Source: Otatea glauca
Lineage: Eukaryota > Streptophyta > Magnoliopsida > Poales > Poaceae
NCBI GenBank assembly: GCA_036346275.1
Contig: CM070727.1
Location: 6,129,760 to 6,193,759, forward strand
DNA length: 64,000 nucleotides
Reading direction: 5' to 3'
Below are positions 45,980 to 56,941 of this stretch, piece by piece. Under the pieces are notes generated by a model that saw nothing but the letters and a program-made list of their open reading frames with translations, was not told the DNA's origin and did no database searches. The position numbers and the translations under genes are program-made. Position 1 is the first letter of the stretch, and each line of letters begins with the position of its first letter.

Positions 45980-47844
45980 TGATAGCATCTAGGCACCCCT
46001 CAATTCTATTACTGTATTATTATGGTTTTGGTATTGATGACTAAGTTTGTAATACTCAAAGCTTTGAAGAAAATAAGCTGGAATCTATGATGGAACAAGT
46101 TGGGCTAACAAGATTAAGGTATTCAGTTTATAGTTTATGACTTGGGAGATGATTCAAGACAAATAGTCTAGGTCTGCTTTTCTTTTGGTTGTCCAAAAGA
46201 GGACTTTGCACAAACAAATAGGTTGTTAGGCAAAGGCAAAACTAGATCTCTTGAGCATAAGACACTTATACTTTATCCTTATGAAATCATATCTCTTAGT
46301 ACAACTGACCAAAGTTTATCTATCCTTTTCTTCAAATCCGCTATGCATCTTGAAACTAGTTTACGTCAAAACTCCCTTTTAATATCTGATCATTAGATAT
46401 TCGTTTTCTTATTCACATATCCTTGATTAAAACCTTTTTGAAAATCATCCGATAGCCAAAGGTTTGCACATGTATGACAGATCAAAATATCTTCGGTTTC
46501 CCATCTACAGCAGACCAAATATTTGGTCCGGCACTCTTTCAGTTTATAATTTTTGGCCGGACTGAATCTTTGATGTCCTTTTGAATCGAAACCTAAAATG
46601 AGTTTTCTCTATCTTCAAAAGAATTTTACTCGGAAACGGACCAAGCACTCGTGTTTAAAATATCTCAGTTCATTGCTAAAATAAAAAGCTTGGATAAAAA
46701 TTTATCTTTATTGAAAAGGTCCTTGGCACCAATCTTCTGAAAAGTCCATGTATGACGGACCAAAAATTTAGTCCGACGTACATGTGTCTCTGTGCCAAAC
46801 CAATCTTCTGAAAAGTCCATGTATGATGGACCAAAAATTTGGTCCGACGTACATGTGTCTCTGTGCCAGACCAATCTTCTGAAAAGTCCATGTATGACGG
46901 ACCAAAAATTCGGTCCGACGTACATAGGTCTCTATACCAGTCCTATGTTTTAAAAAAGTCCATGTATAACGGACTAAACAAATTGGTCGGTCGCTCAGTT
47001 TGTCTCTTAGTTGTATGCCGGACCATCCTCTATGAGTAACCCATGTACTACGGACCAAAATTTTTGGTCCGTCGTGAACTCTCAAATTTGGTCCGTCATA
47101 CACATATCCAGTATCGCTAGGCACTAATACTTAGTCCGTTGTACATATATTTTTCTGTTGTTTCTGACATTCGACACGTCCAACGGCTACTGTAGCAGGT
47201 GTAACGGCTACTTTCACTCCAAATGGCTATATAAGCAATTCCTAAGCCATCTTCCACAATACAGATGAACTCCTTACACTTTGGTATTGAAAAATAGCTC
47301 TCATTCTCAAAAAGGAGTCTGTGCTTCATCTTCACACAAAAATTCTCATACATCTCTAAGTGTGTTAGCTCCAAGTCAGTGTCTAGTTGTGTGAATTGCA
47401 AAGTGAACCAAGAGACAAGACTTGTGCAAAGTTTATTACTCTTGGATCTTAGTGATCCTAGACAGCTTGGAGGAAGTGAACAGTGTGACCTGTCCAAAGG
47501 TGTTTGTGGAAGGCAATCAGATTTGTGAGAGGCTTGGAACTCACCTCACTCGAGTAGTGAAAGAGTTACGAGTGATCGCAGAGCTATCTGCGACTAGCTT
47601 TGGAGAAGCGTAACTTGAAAGAAGTGCTTCAACGTGGATTAGAGTGTGGCTCTGAACCACGGGATAAATCTTTGTCTCTCCTGTGTTATTTCGTTTATTG
47701 CTTTCGCTATTATCATTAGTTGTTTGAATTATGTATTATCCTTGCAGTAAGTTGCTCTTTGCTAAATTTAGTTAGTTGTTTAAAATAGTTAGAACTTGTT
47801 GAAATTGCCTATTCACCCCCCCTCTAGGCCAACTCCATCCTTCA
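45980..47844 (-). mobile_element. Solo-LTR-like insertion, 1,865 bp
   Basis: It has TG...CA ends with a perfect 5-bp target duplication, GTAGC, at 45975-45979 and 47845-47849. On the minus strand it begins TGAAGGATGGAGTTGGCC followed by TAGAGGGGGGGTGAATAGG, a well-known start of grass LTRs. There is no coding domain and no internal second LTR, which fits a solo LTR. It contains the 71-bp tandem repeats at 46731-47000. Confidence 0.8.
46731..47000. repeat. 71-bp tandem repeats with a GGACC...GGTCC palindrome
   Basis: Units start AATCTTCTGAAAAGTCCATG at 46731, 46802 and 46873, followed by a diverged fourth unit. Each of the first three contains GGACCAAAAATT followed by (T/C)(A/G)GTCCGACGTACAT, an imperfect inverted repeat. 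Further single GGACCAAA...GGTCCG motifs lie at 47055-47100. Confidence 0.85.
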
Positions 47845-50800
47845 GTAGCTAGTACACACAAATACAAATTGACATCACAGTCATACACAAACTTTATTAC
47901 ACAGCGGAAGTAAGGTTACATAATATTTTACAATACCAAAAGTAAACATGGCAGTGGAGACAACTTCTTGTAGTATGCCTTTTAACCCATTGTCCCACAG
48001 GCAACTGACAAGGGAAAAATCCTTAGAAAAATTCGTCATTAAAGTCCCCGTATCCTGTATCAACGTAAGAATCGTCGGGGAAATCTGATTCTTCACCTAA
48101 AACATCAACATAGGCAAGTTGAGTACTTACGTACTCGCAAGACTTATGCAAAGCCTAAAATACATGCAGGCCATTCCAATGAAAGGCTATTAAGGTTAAT
48201 TTTGCACAAAGCCAGTTTGAATGGTAAATACTGAATAATAGATTGCAAGACGGAATTTAAATAAAAGCAATTGAATACTGAAGTAATAGAATGTAAACAT
48301 AAATAAATCACAACGCCACGGGTATATTGACCATACTCAAAACCATTTTCACTCGCACACAGCGGAAATGACCAACACGTGGTAGAAACCACATTTTAGG
48401 AAAATAAGTAAAACAGCTAACTATGTGATGACTTTACCAAGTGTTTATGACTGCGGACGTGGCTAATCGATTAGTTTTACACTCTGCAGAGGTATACAGC
48501 TTTCCCCACAAGACATGACCGACTCTTTGAGCAATCGATATTTGCACACTTCCTTTGGTGTGCCGCAGAGAGTCATGTTATAACTGTTACATTATTTAAA
48601 CCTAACTTTGCACCAGCACGATGACAATAAACCCATTCTGTGGCGTAAGAACTCAGAGCATAGAAATGATGAAACTACCCACAGTATGGTGTACACCGTT
48701 ATATTGGTAGACGTTTAATCCATGATCACCTCGGTGTGGACGTCCCGTCGAGCAATTCATTAAGAAACAGCTCATACTACTCCGGCCTTCCAAGTGCAAA
48801 GCTAGTTTTAAACAACTTAATAAGTTAGAACTGTCCCATACCAGCACTTGTGGTTGTATGATTATTCTTCCTGAAAACAACCCATAGTTCGGTCCTTAAC
48901 TCGACACGGGCAATAATCTTCACCCTACACTACGTGCAAAGACATGCACACCCGGTTATTGCCAATAATTGCCCGCATCTAAACCATAGTTTTATTTTCA
49001 TTTTCCAACCAAAATACCAACCACAAAAATGGTCATACCCATTTAAATGTCATATCCAAAGTCTTTAACCATGTCGCAGTTTTATGTTCATTTAAGCCTG
49101 GCTAAGCATGTCACTAAAAGTGAGTAACCCAGATTGACAATAAATAATGTCTAAGCTATTTTAGGGTTTTCAAGGTTCACAATTTCCTACTTATCAGGGA
49201 AGTTCCATAAGTCTACTGGTACAACTACTATTACCCGAAACATAGCAGACTTTAATAAAATAAGGTATGCAGAAAAACATTTAATGAAAACATTTATAAA
49301 ACTGGGATCAACATGATCAAAGGGGGTTGCTTGCCTTGTTGATTATCCTCGACTTCGAACTCCTGGTCGTCGAATACACCGGGTTCGTCGGACTCTACAC
49401 GTCGTATGGCAATATATAATAAATACCAAATTTCAATAAGGCCAAAAAGAAATCAGATGGAAATATTCAAATAAAATAACTTCACAAATTCAGAAATGGT
49501 TACATGAGTTATTTGTTCTCATTTGCAATTCAAATATTTAATCTATTTGAACCATTATTGCATTATTTAACACCCATTTAATAACTTAAATTTTACTTAT
49601 AATAAACCCTAAGTATTTTTACATATTCTGCTTTCTGAGGTTACAAGGATTCTAACAAAATTTATTTTACTAAATTTGGAGGTCATTTGAAAAATTTTCT
49701 TGTATGATATATTTCTAACCTTTCCTTTGAATTTAAATTCAAAATTCAAATAAAATTCAATTCTGAAATATTTTTGCATATTCTGAATCTACTTGATTTT
49801 ATATGAATTTAGAAATTTATTTCATCAAATTTGACCAAGTGATTCAAAAGTTAAAGCTATTCGAATATCTAGGTTTTGAATAAATACAGAAATTAGAAAA
49901 CTTCCGAAAATGGAAAGTGCACTTTCGCGGGGAAAATGCGCTTTCCCTTTTCATGGTTACGAGGCGCTGACAGTGGGGCCATTGTCACGATCGACGCGCA
50001 AAGACGCTGGTCGACGCTACGGGCCAGTCGGCGAGGCGCGTGGTCGACACGCTGGTTCACTGCTGATCGCACGCGCCCTGCGGCCGACGAGCTGGATCGC
50101 AGGCGCCACGTGGCTCAACACGACTAGTCGACAGCTCAGCTCGCTTAGCGGTTGTAAGATCGAGGATGCCGACTAGAGGGGTGAATAGGCGGTTTTAAAA
50201 ATTCTTCTCACTAAATAAACACTTTTTTTATCTCTATGTCAAAACCTAAACAATAATCAATGCGGAAGCGACAAACTAAGGTTTTGACAAATTAAAGCCT
50301 AAATCAACTAGGCTTACTAAGTGCACTTGCTAATTATGTCTCTACTAAAGAATATACAATCCTAAAGACAATCAAGCAATTTAATTTTAGGAATGTAAAT
50401 TGCAACAATGTAAATAGAGAATTGAAAGCAAACATAAGGAGACACACCGATGTTTTACCGTGGTGTTCGGAGACTTGCCGGTCTCCCCTAATCCACGTTG
50501 AGGCAAGTCCAAACCACTTTGGACCGGCTCCACGAATTGAGCACCCGCCCGATTCCACTAGTGGTAGCTCTTTCCTCCTCCGGTAGGCGAGCTCCGACCT
50601 TCACAACTTTGCCTGCCTCTCACAATCTCCTTGAGAAGGTCACCGTGCACGATGCCTCCACACGCCATCTAGGTGTCGGCAAACACCAAGAGTAATAAGA
50701 CAAGCCCTCTAGCTTGAACCTCACCAAGTGCAACACATGCACAAGGATGCTCAATCCTTCTCTAGATGCAACACATGCAACTAGATGCTTCTCTCCTTGC

Positions 50801-51069
50801 TCACAAAGTGCAACACATGCACAAAGTAGAGGAGAGGCTCACACTAGCTCAAGAGAAAGCAAATCAACACCAAAGAGATTCAACTTAAGAAACTCTAAAT
50901 TAAATTCATCTCAAATCACTCAAATATGGCTCTATGACCTCTTGGGGTTTTGCTCTCACAAGAATACCTCAAATGGGTGTTGGAACAACCACAAAACCCT
51001 CCTAGCTCGGCCCCTTTTATAGCCTCTCAAGAAAACTAGCCGTTGGAGGGCGAAATGGGGTTAAAACGC

Positions 51070-51345
51070 AGCAAACCCGGTGCTACCGCCCTACTAGGGC
51101 GGTAGCACCGCCTTTAGGCCAACGGTCACTTCGTGCATTAAAACACCAAAACTAGTCGTTACAAGATTCGGTGCTATCGCCCATCTAGGACCGTAGCATC
51201 GGCCATTTTCACCAAAAACACTTCTCGAGTTTTTACACCGCCTAGGGCCGGTAGTACCGCCATCAGGCGGTCCTACCGCCCATCTAGGGTCGGTAGCACC
51301 GCCCGCCCATGTAGGGGCGGTGCTACCACTGTCAGAGCCACTAAA
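51070..51345. repeat. GC-rich block of GGCGGTAGCACCGCC-type palindromes
   Basis: Variants of CTAGGGCGGTAGCACCGCC and their inverse recur at least five times. They could fold into stacked hairpins in RNA or single-stranded DNA. The block lies within the 3.2-kb LTR-type insertion. Confidence 0.7.
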
Positions 51346-51589
51346 ACGCTCATAACTTTTTACTCCGAACTCCGATTTAGGTGATTTTTGATTCTATGCG
51401 AAGCTTATAATGAGGGCTACAATTTTCACCTATTTTCAAGATTTAAGCAACCATAGATATTTTTAAATATCACAAAAATAGAGACTCTAATGTAGTCATT
51501 CAAGTCTAAAATCTGATTTCTCGAAATCCCTCACATAGACTTGATCAAGAGCGTGACTACAAGCTAGAGAGAGTTAATAAGATCAAATC

Positions 51590-52690
51590 TTATGCCATTT
51601 GGTGATCAACTCATGATCAAAATAATTTGCAAAACATATTTGCAAATAAACCGAGAACCCATGAGATCAATCCTCTAGCCATGTAAGGATCAACACATAA
51701 TCCCGACACTTTGCAAAACACATTTGCAAATGCCAACACATGCTCTACGATCAAAACCATAACCTCTAGATTATTTGCAAATAGAAAAATCATAAACTTT
51801 ACTTAGCCTTGTGATGATCAACACATGATCAAATCACAAGCTAAAACACCGATGCATGAGCTCTCACTTTTGCAACATATGCAAAACTTAGCTCTATGCA
51901 AAACCATATAAACCAAATTACATGAGCTATCTCCTTTGCAACACATGCAATTTCATAGCTCTATGCAAAACCAAATCGATTAAGATTCAATAAGAAGCAA
52001 GCATGAGCTCCTTATTTGCAACACATGCAAATACTTAGCTCATGCAAGAACCAAATAGAGAGTGAGCTAGAGTGAACCGGATTGAGTTCATCAACACATG
52101 ATGAAGCTCAAGCTATAATACTTAACCCTCTTAATAGTACGGCACCTAACTAGCAACCCGATCTCCCATCCAAACACCGAGACCGGAAAAGACTAGGAAC
52201 ACATCCTTAGCCCTAGCTAGTTATACCTTTGCCTCTAGCACATCCACTTGGAGCTTTTATGATTTCCATCATCTTCTCTCCAAGTCGGGATCTTTGTCTT
52301 ATTCATCAACACATGATGAACTCCCTTGTCTTAGCTTCGGATCCTCTCTTGATGCTCATCAACACATGATGACGCCCTTTTCCCGCTCATCCATCTCAAA
52401 CTTGCACTTAACCTATTTCAAACTCATTGAAAGTGTTAGTCCAAAACACATGGTTGTCTCAATCATCATTGCACTCCATTAACACATAATGGATGCTCCC
52501 AAGATCCTTTGATCTTTTCCTTTGATGATTGACCACAACCCAAAGACAAATGATTGAAAGAATAATTGTGTCTTGAGTATACTAATGCAACTAATGCTTC
52601 ATATACACAAGAACTTTCGATTGCCCTAGGATCAACAAAGTGAACTATCAACACATGACTAGTTCTTTGTTGATTGAATGGCAACTGAAC
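51590..52690. repeat. Dispersed short motif cluster (AACACATGATGA / TTTGCAACACATGCAAA)
   Basis: Within the LTR-type insertion the motifs ATCAACACATGATGA and TTTGCAACACATGCAAA, both partly palindromic, recur more than ten times at irregular spacing. The spacing and lack of unique spacers exclude a CRISPR-like array. Confidence 0.65.
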
Positions 52691-55600
52691 ATAATTTAAA
52701 TTGTCATGAGTATATATTAACTACATAAGTTTCATATACCCAATATGATGGTTAGTAATGATCCATATATGTTTGAGTGATAGAAATAGGATCAATACAT
52801 TTAAACCATCAACTATAGAATAAACTCCATTAGGTATGTGCATATAACAAATTGATCATAGAATCAATACGCACATAATCAATCTTAGATTGCATATGAG
52901 TTTATCCTATATTTGCATGAGTATATTACAACTACACAAGTTATATATACTCTAACGATTGTTTCAAAGTCTTGATCCTTTATATGTTATTTAGTAATAA
53001 GACATGGATCAATACTATTGAAACAACAAGTTAAATTATAAACTCCCACTAGATGTGTGCATTCATGTAATTTAGGAACATAATGCACATATTTGGACTA
53101 AAGCAACGGAATAGTTCATACTTTAACTTGAATCCTAAATATGCATTCAGATGATAGAGTGCATACAAGTGCATACCTTAGGTTTTCCATTTCCATCCAA
53201 ATATGAGACTAATAAGAGTTAAGCTCACCAAAAGAGTTAGTCTTATAAACGATTTGTCATTACTTAACAATTGAGACTAATCAATATTATGATTATCAAA
53301 AGAGTTAGTCTCAATATTAGATTTGTCATTAACACCAAAACCAACTTAATGGAGCTTGAACTTTCAGCGGTGACCCAGAGCAGAGCGCGGCAAGGTGAGC
53401 TCGCCGGCGGCGAACTAGTGCCGGAGGCACGGAATGGGTTCCTCCTCCAGCACCAGCGGGCCAAGGCGCACACTTGGGCGGTGGCACGGTGAGCTGAGAT
53501 GGCCGGGAGGGGTGGTTTCACCGGCGAGGTGCGGCGGCGTCCACGGTTCACCGGCGAACTGCAAAAACTAAGCCTCTCCGAGCTTGAAGATCTCTTCGGA
53601 GAGCATCAGCGCATCACAAGGATCCCATTTCTGGGTTTAGCTCAAAGAATGAACGACGGAGGAGGGTTCTCACCGTGCGCGGCGACGGTGGAGGAAGAAG
53701 CGGGGTGCGGCGGCTTGCCGGGGAAGAAAGGTTCTGGCCAACGGCGGGTAAGGGCTCCAGGTGAGGTGAGGAGGCTTCGGGCGAAGTGGTTTGGGGCGAA
53801 AAGGTTTGTGGCTGAAGAATTTGCGTTTTGCCCTTTTCTCAGTTTTCGCCGGAATTGGAGAAGATGACCAAAGCAGCGGTGGAATGGTTTCACAGGAGCA
53901 CAGCTGGGTCGGCTGCGAAGAGTTGGACGCCTTTTATATGGTCTCCAAGGCAGTCAGCACGGGAGGGTGCGCGAAAAACCGAGAAGGTTTTGTCGGCGCG
54001 AGAGAGCAGCAGAGAGGAGAAGAAGAAAACGCGGCTGAGAGGCTGACAGGTGGGGTCCAGGTGGCAGCGGGTGCCGACATGCCTGGCCGGCTGACAGGCC
54101 GGGCCCACATGTCAGCGAGAGCAACAGAGGAACTCGGGCGAAGTCTCGGGACAGAACGGGTAGAAACGGAGGTTTCGACGGTCAAACCGACATGAAAAAT
54201 TATAAAAATTTTACCCTAGGTCGGCAAGAGAATTTTCAGACTCCTGTAAAATTCTTACTATTTTATGATGCACGTAGATGTTTAAACAATTCTGACAACA
54301 TAGCTATTGTTGTTTTGCCCATTCGGTTTTTCATTTATTTTGTGACTGAAATGAAGTTCATATTTTATAAAACTTTTTATAAAGTCTGAAATGTTATTCT
54401 ACACCTTATGTAAAAATTTCAGATTTTAATTATTAATATTTAAGTTTTAATAATTCTAACATTACTATTTTCCAATTTATTTCTTCATTGTTTTTGAATT
54501 TTTAAAATTATAAAATGAATTAGTAAATTCTTGATATTTTTACTGGAGGTTGAAACTGTGTTGATGTCGGCAAGATAAAAATCTTGGGTCAGGATAACTT
54601 TCAGAGAGTTTTACCAAATTCTTTTATCATTTTACCCTAATTTCTTTGCACATGATTCACTTTTATTAAATATTATTTTAATTAATCCAGCTCTTCCACC
54701 GACTTAAACTGGCTGTGGAGAGCCCTCAGATTTTTGTGATGACTTTGGTAAATTTTTGTTAACTTGGCATTTTTACTTTTTACCTTTTTCCACTTACTAT
54801 ATTCTTTATTTCACTTTCTTGTATTAAGGAAAAGCCAAAAGATTATTCAGTAAAACCAGAAATTTCAGAAATAACACACAAAAGATTTTTAATTTATTTT
54901 TCTTTATTTTATAATTTTTGAGGCTGTTACAGCGAATGACTTACCGGCGAGGAGAACGAAGACGTGGTCGACGGCGTTCGGGGGTCTCACAGGCGAGGTT
55001 CCTTGAGGGCTTCGACACGTCTTGATGCGGATTACTCGGTTCCGGCCTCAGACACAGCGGAACGACGGTGGTTCGCAGTGGAATGGTGAAAAACAATGGC
55101 AGCGTCTTGCAGCTACTTCGACGAGCTCATGCGGGCGAATGGCGACGTCTTGGCATGCGAACTTCGAGCAGAAGATGCGGCGCAAGGTGAGGAGTTCGGT
55201 GGAGGCGGCAGCGCAATAAATAGGCGGCTCGGGAGGCGTGTAACGGCCAAACACAAATTTTGAGATCCTCGAGAACACGACAGCGCGGCGGATTCGGTTG
55301 AGATATGGCGAGGCAACGTGGCAGCATCCCGTGCGTCCATGCGGCAGTGATCCAACGACTCGAACGTAGTGGCAACGTGGGCGAACGACGGCCGTTGGAT
55401 TAAGATCCAACATTCAACTTCTAGGGTTTTGTTGAGAACAGGCTGCACGGGATGGCGACGCGAAGAAAATGGGCGAGCCTGCTCTGCGGCTCAGCAATAT
55501 TCACATGCATTTTTAAAACATTTCAGAATAAAAATAAATCAGTAAAATAAACAAAGCCAAAACAATTAGCAAAAATACTTGAAAATTCTGGAAAATATTT

Positions 55601-55794
55601 TAGAGCATTTGGGACTCAAATAAAATATTCCCAGTAAAACTTTATTTAAACTTTTCATACTTTTTAAATAACTTTAGCAAAAGGTCATAATTCAATAATT
55701 GCAAATTAAATCAAATAAATTCCAGAAAATTCATAAAAATGTAAAAAAATGCATATTAAATCAAAGAAAGTAAAAATTGAGATGTTACATAAGT

Positions 55795-56177
55795 AATGAG
55801 GGCTTGGCTAGCAGGTTGGCAACTAGCAATCATCATAAACCAATATCCGCTCTTTTCATGTATTGTTATTATTAACTTTCGTGGAAAAACTGACTCGATT
55901 ATGTTGTGTGAAACGACCGCTACATTTGATGGAAATGTTAGCTGAAGCCTGAAGGATATACTGCAGTATCAGATATTTTCCATCTGTGTGTTCAGAACTT
56001 TATAATTGACACAGAAAACTGAATAGGTGAACAGACTGCCACTTCCCCAAGAATAGTTGGAATTGGAATATGCCAGCCACAAAAAATGGCTTTGGTTCTC
56101 ATGAAAAAAAAGGAAAAGAAAAAGAAAATTAAGAGAAAGAGATTGCGTTTGCTTCCGGGCTCCAGCAGGTAAGAACA
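55795..56177. other. Right flank of the LTR block
   Basis: AT-rich sequence with an A/G-rich run at 56105-56150. Nothing is recognised. Confidence 0.3.
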
Positions 56178-56612
56178 AGGCCCGTTGGTTCGGGATAAGA
56201 GGTGGGTTAGTGGTTTAACCCGCTAAATACTATTACATTAGGCAAGATTAACTAAGTCAAAGCGTTTTAACCCTTTCAACTTAGAAGTTTGGATTAGAGA
56301 TATTTCATTAAAATGTTTTAAGATCTAATTCAAATTTGAACTAAATCTCAAAAACTCTTAAAAAATTATCACTCATCCAAACAGAGTCTTAAGATTAAGT
56401 TAAACCACCAAATTAGTGGGGTGGAATAAGTTAACGCAACACAACCCTCCTAAATTTTGTTTTTCGAATATTATACCCACCTAATCTAGCCAAACAGTAA
56501 TTTAAATTAACAAGATTTGTTGCCAAACACAAATTTTAGTTTAAGCTAACCTAGTTAGATTAATGTTAGCTAACCCGATTATTTTAACCCTAAACCAAAC
56601 CCATGTAGACCT
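56178..56612. mobile_element. Possible MITE upstream of Iojap
   Basis: The left part, GGCCCGTTGGTTCGGGAT, continues to GGTGGGTTAG. On the minus strand the right part is GGGTTTGGTTTAGGGTTAAA and continues to CGGGTTAGC. These are imperfect inverted repeats around an AT-rich centre. A target duplication is not clear. Confidence 0.4.
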
Positions 56613-56941
56613 AGCTAGGTGGAGCTCATCAGCGCAAAGAAGCAACGGCTCGTCGTACATGTACGGTCTAATCCAGGAAGGCGTATTCTTCCACAGAGAG
56701 TACATTCCCTGCACGAATCTCAACGTGCCACTTGTAGCGTCAGATGCCGGTTTGGACCGTTAAAGGTATTAGAAATAAAAAAAAGGTGAAAAAAAGAAGG
56801 AAAAAAATCTGGCCTATCCCCTTCAGGCCAGTGTGCTTCCTGCTTATCTCCTTCACACTTTCCGTTTGGCTCACTACAAGCTGCTGCTGTAGCCTGTAGC
56901 TGCTGCTCCTGTCGTGGAGAATTTCGTAGCTGCAGGCTAGC

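Larger units (their letters stand above)
50153..53366 (+). mobile_element. Solo-LTR-like insertion, 3,214 bp
   Basis: It has TG...CA ends (TGTAAGATCGAGGATGCC... to ...GAACTTTCA) with a perfect 5-bp target duplication, GCGGT, at 50148-50152 and 53367-53371. The start shares GAGGGGTGAATAGGCGG with the start of the other insertion, so both are from one broad family but in opposite orientation. No gag/pol frame and no terminal direct repeats are seen. The segment 51360-51665 recurs inside the hAT element at 17.8 kb. Confidence 0.82.
43476..55789 (-). mobile_element. Nested non-coding LTR-retrotransposon block
   Basis: The block starts TGTCTGAGATC and ends ...GATGTTACA, flanked by TAAGT at 43471-43475 and 55790-55794. 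The 5-mer match could be chance, so the outer limits are tentative. Two diverged direct copies of one repeat lie at about 43540-45170 and 47850-49430. They share phrases in the same order: ACACTCTGCAGAGGT, TGTGGTTGTATGA and TCAACATGATCAAAG. Minus-strand LTR-like starts TGTAACAGCC (54936) and TGTAACATCTC (55789) lie at the right. No gag or pol frame is visible, so the elements look like large non-autonomous derivatives. The GC-rich open frames at 53380-54190 are not recognisable proteins. Two younger insertions interrupt the block and are listed separately. Confidence 0.5.

Noticed and set aside
51590..52690. CRISPR-like array from repeated AACACATGATGA
   Set aside because: Irregular spacing, degenerate copies and no unique equal-length spacers, in plant nuclear DNA. 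It is internal repetition of an LTR-type element.
53499..54195. GC-rich open frames (122 and 134 codons) in the LTR block
   Set aside because: Overlapping frames in different phases and no recognisable gag or other domain. They lie where LTR or leader sequence is expected.
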